The position numbers and the translations under genes were made by a program. From Thiocapsa sp. (lineage in GTDB: Bacteria; Pseudomonadota; Gammaproteobacteria; Chromatiales; Chromatiaceae), in contig NZ_CP073760.1 in the NCBI RefSeq assembly GCF_018399035.1, forward strand, positions 806,001 through 870,000: 64,000 nt of DNA, read 5' to 3'. Position 1 is the first letter of the stretch. Each line of letters opens with the position of its first letter. Of the stretch, positions 21,358 to 29,569 are shown piece after piece. The notes under the pieces are model-generated. The model saw nothing but the letters and a program-made list of their open reading frames with translations, made no database searches and was not told the DNA's origin.

Positions 21358-21957
21358 TTAGCTGCCGTCCACTAAACGCGGAAGTGCGACCTCGGATGCC
21401 GCGGATGATTGTGAGACTCTCATGTGAAACGTCCAACCGGGGAAAGTCAGGGCTGTTCCGTCGAAGGTCACCCGAGTCTGTTCGGCTGCCTTTCCTTGGG
21501 TGGACTTAAGTCGGTGCTTGGTCTCGACTGAAAAGTCGAGCACGATCCCGCAGCGGCCATCCTCCGCCAGCTCGGTCATGATCTGCTGGAGAAACAGCAC
21601 CTGGGTGGCGCCGGTCCGAAAGGGGAAGCGCTGCTGGGCGTCGTCGCCCTCTTTGCCGCCGAACGGCGGATTGGTGAAGATCACCTGAAAGCGTCCGGGC
21701 GCCGCGCCGAACAGGCCCGCATAGGTCGGTGTTGCGGTCAGGGTGTTGCCGTGCCAGAGGTTCGGCTGGTCGATGCCGTGCAGCACCAGGTTGGCCAAGG
21801 CGATGGGAAAGACCAGGTTCTCCTTCTCGCTCGCACAATTGGAGCGCCGCATGACATCGCAGACGCCTTTGACGAAGGCGGACAGCGAGCCCAGTGATTG
21901 GATGGATCGAGGAGTGGTCTTTTTGCGGGCCGGTGTGGGCTGAGTTGGTCGGGACAC
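21358..21957 (-). pseudogene. hsdM: Type I restriction-modification methyltransferase subunit remnant
   Basis: A 199-residue frame with two HsdM pieces stuck together. Residues about 20-42 (IQSLGSLSAFVKGVCDVMRR) match the extreme N-terminus of HsdM; the sequence then jumps to ENLVFPIALANLVLHGIDQ and the catalytic NPPFGGKEG motif. The SAM-binding region and the ~200 residues between are missing. After CGIVLD the homology ends abruptly, and the last ~60 residues are unrelated, bounded by short inverted ends (GTGGAC/GTCCAC), possibly a small insertion. Normal HsdM is about 500 residues, so this cannot be a working methyltransferase. It is the downstream remnant of a broken hsd locus reaching to about 24.9 kb. 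Confidence 0.8.
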
Positions 21958-21960
21958 GGC

Positions 21961-22383
21961 TTAGGCACGACCTGGGCTGGTGACGAAAGGGTTGGTGACG
22001 CGCAGCCGTCCGTCGAGGGTCTGGCCGTCCTGGAAATCCTCCGACCAAAGGGTCGTGCAGCCGCAATCCAGGGCGCTGGCGGCGATCATGGCATCATAGA
22101 TCGGGAGAGCGTAGCGCTCGGCAAGCCGCAGACCCAGATCATGGACCTCGACCGTCAGAGGCTGCACCGGGCACAGGGCGCGGATGGTTTCGAGGATGTC
22201 CCGAACCTCCGCCCAATCGCATCCGAGCTTGCGTCGGGCCACGCTGACAAATTCATTCAACACCTGCACGCTGATCGTCCCACCGGCCGCGAGGAGAGCC
22301 TCGGCCCGGTTCGCTTTGATCTCGTCCTCGCTCAGCAGATAGAGCACGACATTGGTGTCGAAAAAGTCGGTCTCCGTAGTCAC
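21961..22383 (-). CDS. PIN-domain toxin (VapC-like ribonuclease)
   Basis: A 140-residue PIN-domain protein. Acidic residues expected for the Mg-dependent RNase site are present: the first Asp in FFDTNVVLYLLS, Glu in VLNEFVSVA, and Asp in YDAMIAASALDCG with a later Asp in WSEDFQDGQ. It likely cleaves RNA when unbound by its antitoxin. I place the start at GTG 22383, which overlaps the stop of the AbrB-type antitoxin by 4 bp (GTGA), the usual toxin-antitoxin layout. The pair sits between the hsdM remnant and an orphan XRE antitoxin. Confidence 0.88.
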   Translation of the reverse strand: MTTETDFFDTNVVLYLLSEDEIKANRAEALLAAGGTISVQVLNEFVSVARRKLGCDWAEVRDILETIRALCPVQPLTVEVHDLGLRLAERYALPIYDAMIAASALDCGCTTLWSEDFQDGQTLDGRLRVTNPFVTSPGRA

Positions 22384-22616
22384 CCGCGATCCTCGTGGCT
22401 GTCGAGCCGATCGAAGCGAAAGTCCGCCGGGAGTCGCCCGCGATAGGCCCGCAAGCGCGCGAGCAGCTCGGGTCGGGTCGGCTTGCGTCGGACCTCGAAG
22501 CGGCGCTCGTCGGCGACGACGATCTCGATGTCGTCTCCCTCCTTGAGCGCCAGCGCCTCGGTCACCGCCGCGGGCAGACGCACGGCGAGACTGTTGCCCC
22601 ATTTGGAGATTTGCAT
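22380..22616 (-). CDS. AbrB/MazE-type antitoxin of the PIN-domain toxin
   Basis: A 78-residue protein with an N-terminal SpoVT-AbrB DNA-binding fold (MQISKWGNSLAVRLPAAV, then ALKEGDDIEIVV) and a charged C-terminal tail that would bind the toxin. It should neutralise the toxin and repress their shared promoter. The start is the ATG at 22616; upstream in-frame residues do not match the family. A TTAGATATACACGCGAGCGA-like A/T-rich stretch just upstream (about 22634-22665) is a plausible promoter/operator region. Overlaps the toxin gene by 4 bp. Confidence 0.88.
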   Translation of the reverse strand: MQISKWGNSLAVRLPAAVTEALALKEGDDIEIVVADERRFEVRRKPTRPELLARLRAYRGRLPADFRFDRLDSHEDRG

Positions 22617-22693
22617 GGATGTCGAGACCTTGCTTAGATATACACGCGAGCGATAGTATATCAAGCGTCGCAAGGGGGCAATCGGGAGGGCCT

Positions 22694-22779
22694 TTAAACC
22701 GCGCCCAGAGCGAGATGCTGAGTTTCGGGTTAGTTCGACGTTTGGAGCATCCACGACCCTTGGCGGGGACGCGGTTTAA
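22694..22779. repeat. TTAAACCGCG element, subfamily B
   Basis: An 86-bp element with ends TTAAACCGCG and CGCGGTTTAA. Its interior (GAGCGAGATGCT, AGTTCGACGTTTGG, GCATCCAC) is shared with the copies at 44099-44182 and 56801-56886. It lies between the AbrB antitoxin gene and the XRE antitoxin gene. Confidence 0.88.
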
Positions 22780-22836
22780 TCGACTTGAGGTGGGTTTCGG
22801 TGAGCTGATCTCGACGTCGGCGAACGAACCCGCGTG

Positions 22837-23169
22837 TTAACCGTTCGCGAGCTCTCTGAGCACCTCGGGATGCCGTTCGGCGACCCGTAGAAGCGTCTTC
22901 GCAGCTCCACTCGGCTGACGGCGCCCCTGTTCCCAGTCCTGCAAGGTTCGTTTCGAGACGCCGAGCAGCGTGGCGAACTTGGCTTGAGACAATTTCGTGC
23001 CGAGCCGCGCCTTGGTGACCGACGAGTCGATGACCCGGCCATCGTCAAGCACCAGCGACACACGTCCGACCTCTCCGTCTCGGAGCTGGCGTGCGGCTTC
23101 AACCAGCTCGGTTTCCAGATCGCGCTCGGCATCCCGCGTCAGCATTTCGGCTTCAGTTAATTTCGGCAT
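22837..23169 (-). CDS. XRE-family (NadS/HigA-like) antitoxin, now without an intact toxin
   Basis: A 110-residue protein with a C-terminal helix-turn-helix (LSQAKFATLLGVSKRTLQDW, about residues 60-80) and a charged N-terminal helix. The architecture is that of NadS/HigA-2 type antitoxins that repress an operon with a RelE/HigB toxin encoded just upstream. Here the upstream toxin survives only as a 22-codon stub overlapping the start of this gene. It may persist as an orphan repressor. The ATG at 23169 follows a weak ribosome-binding region. Confidence 0.85.
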   Translation of the reverse strand: MPKLTEAEMLTRDAERDLETELVEAARQLRDGEVGRVSLVLDDGRVIDSSVTKARLGTKLSQAKFATLLGVSKRTLQDWEQGRRQPSGAAKTLLRVAERHPEVLRELANG

Positions 23170-23225
23170 GGTCGGCTAACTCTCGCATAGCGGGTGAAGA
23201 CCGGCAGTTCAACGAAGGTGTGCAT
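23157..23225 (-). pseudogene. Stub of a RelE/HigB-like toxin gene
   Basis: An ATG at 23225 opens 22 codons: MHTFVELPVFTRYARVSRPC and two more residues, then TAA. The first 14 residues match the start of host-inhibition toxins of the RelE/HigB group, whose partners are NadS-like antitoxins. The stub runs directly into the antitoxin start. A neighbouring frame continues as RELAD, the next expected toxin residues, so a deletion plus small indel removed nearly the whole toxin. Recognition rests on a short stretch. Confidence 0.5.
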
Positions 23226-23373
23226 AGGGGAAATGATACGGCATTGCCGCATATCCCGCACCGAATTAACTCCGAGTGGACCACCCGAGGGGCTGTGGCG
23301 GAATGCTCAAATATCACCGACGTCTTGAGCCCCTGTGGAGCCTTGCGACGAGAGGGTGGCCGGTGTCATCGGA

Positions 23374-24048
23374 TCAGGTTCCGCGCTCGCCATCCCCGAA
23401 AGCCGTCGCGAGGATGCGCTCCGGCAGGCGCTGGATCTCCTTGAGCTGGGCCTCGGCGGCGAGGCGGGCGGACTCCGCCACGGCGAGCTGGTCCCGGAGT
23501 CGGCGAACGATCCGTTCCTGCTCCGGGCGCGGCGGGGCGCAGATCCGGAACTGCTCCAGGGTCGGCATGTAGATGGTCTTGTGCGTCGCTCCGGTCGCCA
23601 AGGATCTCAGATGCTCGCGCGAGCAGATCAAGGCGTACATCAGAAACTCCGGGGCCAACTCATCGCTGCAGACCCAGTTGGCGAAGTCCTGACTGGTCGC
23701 CATCGGCTTCGCCATGATGGTAACGAATCCGACGGAGGCCGTGCGGGATAAACAGACGGTGCCGCGAGGCAGGATTCGAGCCGCCGAGTGCGCAATCCCC
23801 TCAGGGTTGGTTTTGATGCGGGTCTCCTCGGTCCAGCGTCCGTCCAGGCGGCGGATCTCGGTCAAGGAGATCCAGGAGACATCACCGCCCCACCAGTCCG
23901 GGCGCGAGCGACTGGGGGTGTGGCCGCTTTCGAGGCGTGCCAAGTCGCTGAGCTTGTTCCAACGCCAACCGGAAGGCGCCTGATACTGATTCGTGGGCAC
24001 TGTGACAGGGGCAAACCCCGGATGGTTGGCAGGCAGTAAACGACTCAT
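23374..24048 (-). CDS. hsdS: Type I restriction-modification specificity subunit, half-length
   Basis: A 224-residue protein with one target-recognition domain (SGWRWNKLSDLARLESGHTP through the DWWGGDVSWISLTEI stretch, about residues 25-150) and one conserved helical spacer (PPRPEQERIVRRL to QLKEIQRLPERILATAF). Complete HsdS subunits have two such halves, about 400 residues. A single half could dimerise to recognise a symmetric site, but with hsdM and hsdR both damaged it probably has no function. The start overlaps the hsdR remnant's stop by 4 bp (ATGA), preserving the original operon junction. Confidence 0.82.
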   Translation of the reverse strand: MSRLLPANHPGFAPVTVPTNQYQAPSGWRWNKLSDLARLESGHTPSRSRPDWWGGDVSWISLTEIRRLDGRWTEETRIKTNPEGIAHSAARILPRGTVCLSRTASVGFVTIMAKPMATSQDFANWVCSDELAPEFLMYALICSREHLRSLATGATHKTIYMPTLEQFRICAPPRPEQERIVRRLRDQLAVAESARLAAEAQLKEIQRLPERILATAFGDGERGT

Positions 24049-24891
24049 ACCGAAAACAACCTCCCCTTCGCCTCGCGCATCACCTCCGCCGGCGGTCGGT
24101 CGAGCCGACTCAGGACGTAGAACCCGCCGGCACGCTGGATCTCGGGTACATCCCAAAGGCTGGGACTCTCCAACGCCTCGGTGCCGCCGATGGCGAACTG
24201 CTGTCCGAACCCTCGCAGGACTTGGGCCGCGTCCGGATCGAGGCTGTCCAGCCAGGGTGCGGATTCGATCAGATAGCCGTCGGCGCGCTCGCGTCGCGTG
24301 AGGGGCGAGGCGGCGAAGCCGTGATGGGCGAGCAGATCGAAGAGGTCCAGGTCGTGGCATTGCTCCAGCTCGCGCAGGCGCTCCGGATCGGCCTGGCCGT
24401 CGCGCAGGTGCTGGATCAGACCGGCACGGTCGCGTTGCTCGACCCAGATCGAGCGGAATCCATCCAGGTCAACCGTCTCGCGCGTTCGCGCAGAGCTGCT
24501 CGAACAGGTCCTTGCACATGGCCGCGATCCGCTCGGGGATCACCAGATCGTTGTCGAAACGGGTGGCGTCGTACTTGGGCTTGAGCTCGTCGCGCTTCAC
24601 CCGTTTGCCGGTGCGGATGTCGACGCCCTTCTTGAGAACCACCTCGGCGTCCGTGAAGGTCTCCCCGTCCAGACTGACGGCTCGGCGCACGATCTCGCAA
24701 GCGGCCAGATAGCCGTCCTCCTGCGCCTGAATCAGGTCGTACTCGTAGACCGGCGGGCCGAAATAGGCGAGGTTGTTGGCGGTGATGGCTTGGTCCTCGC
24801 GGCGCTGGCGTTTGGGCTCGCGCAGCTCGCGCGGGGTGGCGGTGAGCCCGATCTGGATCGCGTCCGGGTTGCGTTCCAGGACCACGCGCCA
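24045..24891 (-). pseudogene. hsdR: Type I restriction endonuclease subunit remnant
   Basis: Homology begins abruptly at 24891 (WRVVLERNPDAIQIGLTATP, a helicase motor motif of HsdR) and continues through AYFGPPVYEYDL to LFEQLCANAR near 24480. It changes frame there and resumes as VDLDGFRSIWVEQRDRAGL to the C-terminal end GRLFSV, stop at 24045. The N-terminal nuclease domain and first helicase domain are missing, and a large internal part is gone. A full HsdR is about 800-1000 residues; about 280 remain. The 5' boundary abuts a strong hexamer-repeat inverted repeat (24960-25021) and a TTAAACCGCG element. Confidence 0.8.
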
Positions 24892-24959
24892 GCCTGGTGT
24901 GACTCCGACCGGGACTCGTGAAGCGGTGCAGCGATTCCGAGACCGTCCGAGATCATCTT

Positions 24960-25021
24960 CGTTGTCGTTGTCCTTGTCGTAATCGGATCGATGGTCGATT
25001 ACGACAACGACAACGACAACG
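24960..25021. repeat. Hexanucleotide inverted repeat (GTTGTC/GACAAC), 26-bp arms
   Basis: Left arm 24960-24985 (CGTTGTCGTTGTCCTTGTCG plus AATCG) and right arm 24996-25021 are complementary at 25 of 26 positions around a 10-base loop. The arms are built from GTTGTC/ACAACG hexamers, and the right one continues with one more unit. Such a structure would form a very stable hairpin at the truncated edge of the hsdR remnant. Confidence 0.85.
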
Positions 25022-25054
25022 ACAACGAACGGTTTCGACATCTGTCGTGCTGCA

Positions 25055-25140
25055 CTAAACCGCGCCCAGCGTGGTATGCGATGTTATCGGTGGGATCGGC
25101 CCCGGCAGACTTGACGACCGTTGGAGCCGGCGTGGTTTAA
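25055..25140. repeat. TTAAACCGCG element, subfamily A
   Basis: An 86-bp element running from CTAAACCGCG to CGTGGTTTAA with the A-type interior (CCCAGC, GGTATGCGATGTTAT, GGCCCCGGC, TTGACGACCGTTGGAGCC). Its right end supplies the TAA stop (25137-25139, minus strand) of the RND permease gene. Confidence 0.88.
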
Positions 25141-28100
25141 GCCGTATCAATCTCGGGACGGACGACGCCGATGGCTCGATGCCGATCCGGTGAGAGCAGC
25201 ATGTAGAAGGCCGGTACCACGAAGAGCGTGAAGAGCGTGCCGATGCCCAGCCCCGTGACGATCACCAACCCGATGTCGAAGCGGCTGACCGCGCCCGGAC
25301 CGGTCGCGGTGAGGAGCGGGATCATGGCGACCAGCATGGCGACCGTGGTCATCAGGATCGGGCGAAGCCGGATCGCCGAGGCTTGCTCGACGGCCTCGCG
25401 TTTGGAGAGTCCCTCGCGCTCGCGCAACTGGTTGGAGAACTCCACGATCAGGATGCCGTTCTTGGCGATCAGACCGATGAGCGTGATGAGCCCGACCTGG
25501 GTGTAGATGTTGACACTGGCGAACCCGAGAAAGAGGAAGGCGAGGGCGCCGGCGATGGTGAGCGGGACCGACATGAGGATGACGAAGGGGTCACGCCAGC
25601 TCTCGAACTGGGCGGCCAGCACCAGATAGATGATCAGCAGCGAGAGGAAGAAGGTGACCTCGAGTGCGGCACCTTCGGTCTTGAACTGGCGCGACTCGCC
25701 CTTGTAGTCCCAGCGCACGCCGCGCGGGAAGAGCTCGGACGCCTCTTGCTCCAGATAGGCGAGGGCGGCGCCCAAGGGCACGCCGGGCGTCATGACGCCC
25801 GAGAGCGTGATGGCGTTGAGCTGCTGGAACTGGACGCGTTTGGAGGGCTCGACCTCGTTGCGGATCTCGACCAGCGCCGACAGCGGGATCAGGTCGCCCG
25901 CGGCGTTGCGGACATAAAAGTCCTGCAACTCGCCGATATCGTTGCGGAAACGCTGTGCGACCTGAGGAATCACCTGATAACTGCGGCCTTCCAGGCTGAA
26001 CCAGTTCACATAGTCTTCGTTCAGCATCACCGAGAGGCTGCGGCCGAGATCGGCCATGCTGATCCCCAGATCGCCCGCGAGATCGCGATCGATCTCCAAA
26101 ACAGTGCGCGGCCGCTCGTACTTGATGTCCTTGCTCAGAAACATGAATTTGCCGCTGGCCATGGCCTTGCCGAGCAACTGGTCGGCGAGTCCGTCGAGCT
26201 CGGCGACGGGTCGATCCGAGAGCACGACGAACTCGATCGGAATGCCGTTGCCGGGCGTCGGCAGGCTCGGCCGCGGGAAGACGACCGTCTCCATCCCGGT
26301 GATCTCGCCGAGCATGCCCTGGAGCGGCGGTTGGATCTCCATCTGACCACGCTCGCGCTCCGAGGGCGGCGACATCTTGAAGCCGCCGAAGGTCATGCTC
26401 TGGTCGCCGCCCATGCCGGCGATGATGAAGCTCTCCTCGTACTCGGGAAAGGACTCGAAGATGGGCAGCATCTCGTCGATGTAGCGCAGGTTCAGATCGA
26501 CGGTCGCGGTCTGGGGCGTGGTGCCCATGAAGAAGAGGATGCTCTGGTCCTCGGTCGGGGCCAACTCCTTTTTGGTCATGCTGTACATGCCGTAGATGGC
26601 GCCCAGGATGACGACGGCGACCAGGAGCGTGACGCCCGGATACGTAAGCCAGCGGTGCAGCAGGCGCCGATAACCCTCTGCAAGACGGGCAAACGCATGC
26701 TCCACGCCTTGCTCGAAACGGCCTTGCTCGCTGCCGGCGCGCAGGACGCGTCCGGCGAGCATCGGCGAGAGTGTGAGGGCCACCACGCCGGAGACCACCA
26801 CGGCGCCGGCGAGTGTGAAGGCGAACTCGGTGAAGAGGGAGCCGACCAGCCCGCCCATGAAGCCGATGGGCGCGTAGACGGCGACCAGCGTCGTGGTCAT
26901 GGCGATGATGGGCATGGCCAGCTCGCGCGCGCCGTCGATCGCCGCCTGCGTTCCGCTCTTGCCCATCTCGATGTGTCGGTGCACGTTCTCGACCACGATG
27001 ATGGCGTCGTCGACGACCAGCCCGATGGCCAGAACCATCGCCAGCAATGTCAAGAGGTTGATCGAGAAACCCAAGAGCAGCATGAGGAAGCCGGCGCCGA
27101 CGATCGAGAGCGGCACGGCGACCGAGGGGACCAGGGCGGCACGGAACGAGCCGAGCGACAGAAAGATGACGAGCAGCACGATCAGCACCGCCTCGGCGAG
27201 CGTCTTGAAGACCTCCGTGATGGATTCTTCGATGAACTCGCTGGCGTCGTAGGGCACGAACGCCTTCAGCCCTTCCGGGAATTGGGTCTCGAGCTCGGGC
27301 ATCAGGTTGCGCACCCGTGCGGCGACGTCGAGCGGATTGGAGCCGGGCGCGGGCTCGATGCCGATAAAGATGGCCGGGATGCCCTTGTAGAGCGTGGCCG
27401 AGTCATAGGTTTTGGCACCCATCTCGACCTCGGCGATGTCGTCGAGACGGATCAGGGTGTCGTTCTGGGTGCGCACGACCAGGCGTTGGAAGTCCTCGAC
27501 GCGACTGACGTCGGTGGTCGCCGACACATCGATCTGGACCTGATCCCCGCGCAACCGCCCGATGCCGGCGAGATAGTTGTTCTCGGCGAGCACACGGGCG
27601 ACCTCGTCGCCGCCGACACCCAGCGAGGCCATGCGCGCGGGGTCGAGCCAGATCCGCATCGCAAAGGTCTGGTCGCCGAAGATCTCGGCCTTGGCAATGC
27701 CTTGCAGCGCCTGGAGCTGGGGCTGCACGACCCGGATCAGGTAGTCCGTGATCTGCGGCAGCGTCATCTCCTCGCTGTAGAAGGCGAGATACATGAGTGC
27801 GGTCGAGTCGCCGGTCGTGGAATCGATGACCGGGTTCTGCGCGGCCTCGGGCAGGACGTTCAGACGGCTGGCGACCTTCGCCTGGATCTCGGCGACGGCC
27901 GCGTTGGGGTCGTAGTTGAGGCGCATGTTCGCCTCGATGACCGAGATCCCGGCGGTGCTGGTGCCGACCAGATACTCGATCCCGTTGGCTTCGGCCACCG
28001 CCTGCTGCAGCGGGGTGGTGATGAAGCCCTGGACCAGGTCGCTGCTGGCACCGGGGTAGGCCGTGGTGATGGTGACGACGGTGTTTTGGGTTGCCGGGTA

Positions 28101-28208
28101 TTGACGGATCTCCAGGTCGAGGAAGGCGCGAATGCCGAGGATGAAGATCAAGAGGCTGACGACGGTAGCCAGGACCGGGCGGTGGACGAAGATGTCGGTG
28201 AATTTCAT
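25137..28208 (-). CDS. RND-family multidrug efflux permease (HAE1 type)
   Basis: A 1023-residue inner-membrane proton/drug antiporter of the AcrB/MexB superfamily: N-terminal MKFTDIFVHRPVLATVVSLL, two sets of periplasmic loops and about 12 membrane helices. The paired aspartates of the proton relay are in AIGLVVDDAIIVVENVHR (TM4). The last helices contain LIGLIAKNGILIVEFSNQL. It should pump substrates through a trimeric complex with the adaptor encoded just upstream (4-bp ATGA overlap). No TolC-like outer-membrane gene is nearby, so an unlinked one is probably used. The stop codon is contributed by a repeat element. Confidence 0.94.
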   Translation of the reverse strand: MKFTDIFVHRPVLATVVSLLIFILGIRAFLDLEIRQYPATQNTVVTITTAYPGASSDLVQGFITTPLQQAVAEANGIEYLVGTSTAGISVIEANMRLNYDPNAAVAEIQAKVASRLNVLPEAAQNPVIDSTTGDSTALMYLAFYSEEMTLPQITDYLIRVVQPQLQALQGIAKAEIFGDQTFAMRIWLDPARMASLGVGGDEVARVLAENNYLAGIGRLRGDQVQIDVSATTDVSRVEDFQRLVVRTQNDTLIRLDDIAEVEMGAKTYDSATLYKGIPAIFIGIEPAPGSNPLDVAARVRNLMPELETQFPEGLKAFVPYDASEFIEESITEVFKTLAEAVLIVLLVIFLSLGSFRAALVPSVAVPLSIVGAGFLMLLLGFSINLLTLLAMVLAIGLVVDDAIIVVENVHRHIEMGKSGTQAAIDGARELAMPIIAMTTTLVAVYAPIGFMGGLVGSLFTEFAFTLAGAVVVSGVVALTLSPMLAGRVLRAGSEQGRFEQGVEHAFARLAEGYRRLLHRWLTYPGVTLLVAVVILGAIYGMYSMTKKELAPTEDQSILFFMGTTPQTATVDLNLRYIDEMLPIFESFPEYEESFIIAGMGGDQSMTFGGFKMSPPSERERGQMEIQPPLQGMLGEITGMETVVFPRPSLPTPGNGIPIEFVVLSDRPVAELDGLADQLLGKAMASGKFMFLSKDIKYERPRTVLEIDRDLAGDLGISMADLGRSLSVMLNEDYVNWFSLEGRSYQVIPQVAQRFRNDIGELQDFYVRNAAGDLIPLSALVEIRNEVEPSKRVQFQQLNAITLSGVMTPGVPLGAALAYLEQEASELFPRGVRWDYKGESRQFKTEGAALEVTFFLSLLIIYLVLAAQFESWRDPFVILMSVPLTIAGALAFLFLGFASVNIYTQVGLITLIGLIAKNGILIVEFSNQLREREGLSKREAVEQASAIRLRPILMTTVAMLVAMIPLLTATGPGAVSRFDIGLVIVTGLGIGTLFTLFVVPAFYMLLSPDRHRAIGVVRPEIDTA

Positions 28209-29365
28209 GTCGCCGGGTCCTCGGGAACCCTTTCGGACTGGGGCTCGGGTTCAGGCGCAGGCGTGGGCTCGGATGTGTCGGCCGCGGGCGCCGCGTCCCC
28301 TGCATCGACGATCCGGACCTCTTGAGCGTTGTTGAGTTTGACTTGGCCGGACAAGACGACACGGTCGCCCTCGGCAAGTCCCTCCAGCACCGCGATCTCG
28401 TTTCCGCGTACCGCGCCGGTGCGCACTTGGCGGCGCTCGACGAGCGTCTTGCCGTCCTCCTCCCGGATGACGAAGACCGCGTCGCCGTAGGTATTGAAGG
28501 CGATGGCTTCACGCGGGATGGTCAGCACGGCGTCCTCGCGCGGCAAGAGTGTCGCCACCCGTGCAAACATGCCGGGGCGGAGCGCCAGGTCCGGATTGCT
28601 CAGGCCCGCACGGACCCGGACGTTGCGCGTGCCTTGGTCGATCCCCGGGCTGATGACCTGGATGACCCCGTCGAAGATCCGGTCCGGGTGCGCGGAGACG
28701 CGCACCTGCACCGGTTGTCCGACCTGCAGAAGTCCCAGGTGGCGTTCGGGCAGGGCGTAGTCGACATAAACCGGATCCAGGGTCTGAAGCGGGACGATCG
28801 AGGAGCCTTCGGCAAGGAACTGCCCGAGGTCGATCCGACGGATGCCCAGTTGTCCGTCGAAGGGCGCGCGGATCGTCTTCTTCTCGATCGTCGCCTGTTT
28901 GGCCTTGACCTGTGCGCGGGCCTGATCGAGCTGCGCGCTGAGTTCGTCGAAGTCGCCTTGAGCGACAGCACGGTCCTTGAGCAGCGAGCGGTTGCGGTCG
29001 ACCTTGATCTGCGCGAGGCGCTCCGCGGCCTGCAATCCCTCCAGGTCGGCGCGATCGACCTCATCGGCCAGCTGGACCAGGATGTCGCCTTTCTTGACCA
29101 TCGCGCCCGATTCGAACGCGATCGCCGTCACCTGTCCGGCGACCTCGTTGTTCACCTCCACGCCCTGGATCGCCTGCAGGGTGCCGACCGCCTCCAGGGT
29201 CGGCTCCCAAGCCGTCGTCTCGACCGTCACGGCGGTCACCGTCGGTGCCGGCATGGGTTGCGAGAACATGGCGCTCTCGGACTGGATCTGACTGTATTTC
29301 GCGTAGCCGAGGGCGCCGATCACTGCGGCCAGCACCATCAACACAAGCAGGATTCGGACGAACAT
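28205..29365 (-). CDS. RND efflux periplasmic adaptor (membrane fusion protein)
   Basis: A 386-residue adaptor with an N-terminal membrane anchor (FVRILLVLMVLAAVIGALGY), lipoyl-like half-motifs (VNNEVAGQVTAIAFESGAMV and FDGQLGIRRIDLGQFLAEGS), a helical hairpin between them (about residues 110-165) and a beta-barrel domain (VDYALPERHLGLLQVGQPV). The C-terminus is Pro/Glu-rich. The start is placed at the ATG 29365 so the anchor lies at the N-terminus; about 27 extra upstream residues in frame have no anchor character. Co-transcribed with the permease. Confidence 0.9.
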   Translation of the reverse strand: MFVRILLVLMVLAAVIGALGYAKYSQIQSESAMFSQPMPAPTVTAVTVETTAWEPTLEAVGTLQAIQGVEVNNEVAGQVTAIAFESGAMVKKGDILVQLADEVDRADLEGLQAAERLAQIKVDRNRSLLKDRAVAQGDFDELSAQLDQARAQVKAKQATIEKKTIRAPFDGQLGIRRIDLGQFLAEGSSIVPLQTLDPVYVDYALPERHLGLLQVGQPVQVRVSAHPDRIFDGVIQVISPGIDQGTRNVRVRAGLSNPDLALRPGMFARVATLLPREDAVLTIPREAIAFNTYGDAVFVIREEDGKTLVERRQVRTGAVRGNEIAVLEGLAEGDRVVLSGQVKLNNAQEVRIVDAGDAAPAADTSEPTPAPEPEPQSERVPEDPAT

Positions 29366-29472
29366 GGGCGAGCTGTGCCTCTTTGAAAACGCCGTTGACG
29401 TGGCTTCGGGTCGTTGGTACACCGGATCCGGGGTCCGCCAAAACACCCGATCCGAAGCACTCGACGATGGGG

Positions 29473-29569
29473 TTAAACCCCGCCCAGCGCGGTATGCGAT
29501 GTTTTTTGATCGGGTCGGATCGGATCGGCCTCGGCCGACTTGACGACCGTTGGAGTCAGCGCGGTTTAA
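29473..29569. repeat. TTAAACCGCG element, subfamily A (expanded)
   Basis: A 97-bp element from TTAAACCCCG to GCGCGGTTTAA. The interior has the A-type GCGCGGTATGCGATGTT and TTGACGACCGTTGGAG blocks, plus an extra duplicated GGTCGGATCGGATCGG stretch. Its right end supplies the TAA stop (29566-29568, minus strand) of the CysZ/J-domain gene. Confidence 0.87.

Noticed and set aside
24955-25030. Possible CRISPR array at the GTTGTC/GACAAC repeats
   Set aside because: Units are 6 bp with no spacers and form one inverted repeat, not repeat-spacer units.
25383-28325. 980-codon open frame opposite the RND permease
   Set aside because: It mirrors the permease gene; at high GC the antisense frame stays open. 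The composition (His/Asp/Arg/Gly-rich, no domains) is that of a shadow.
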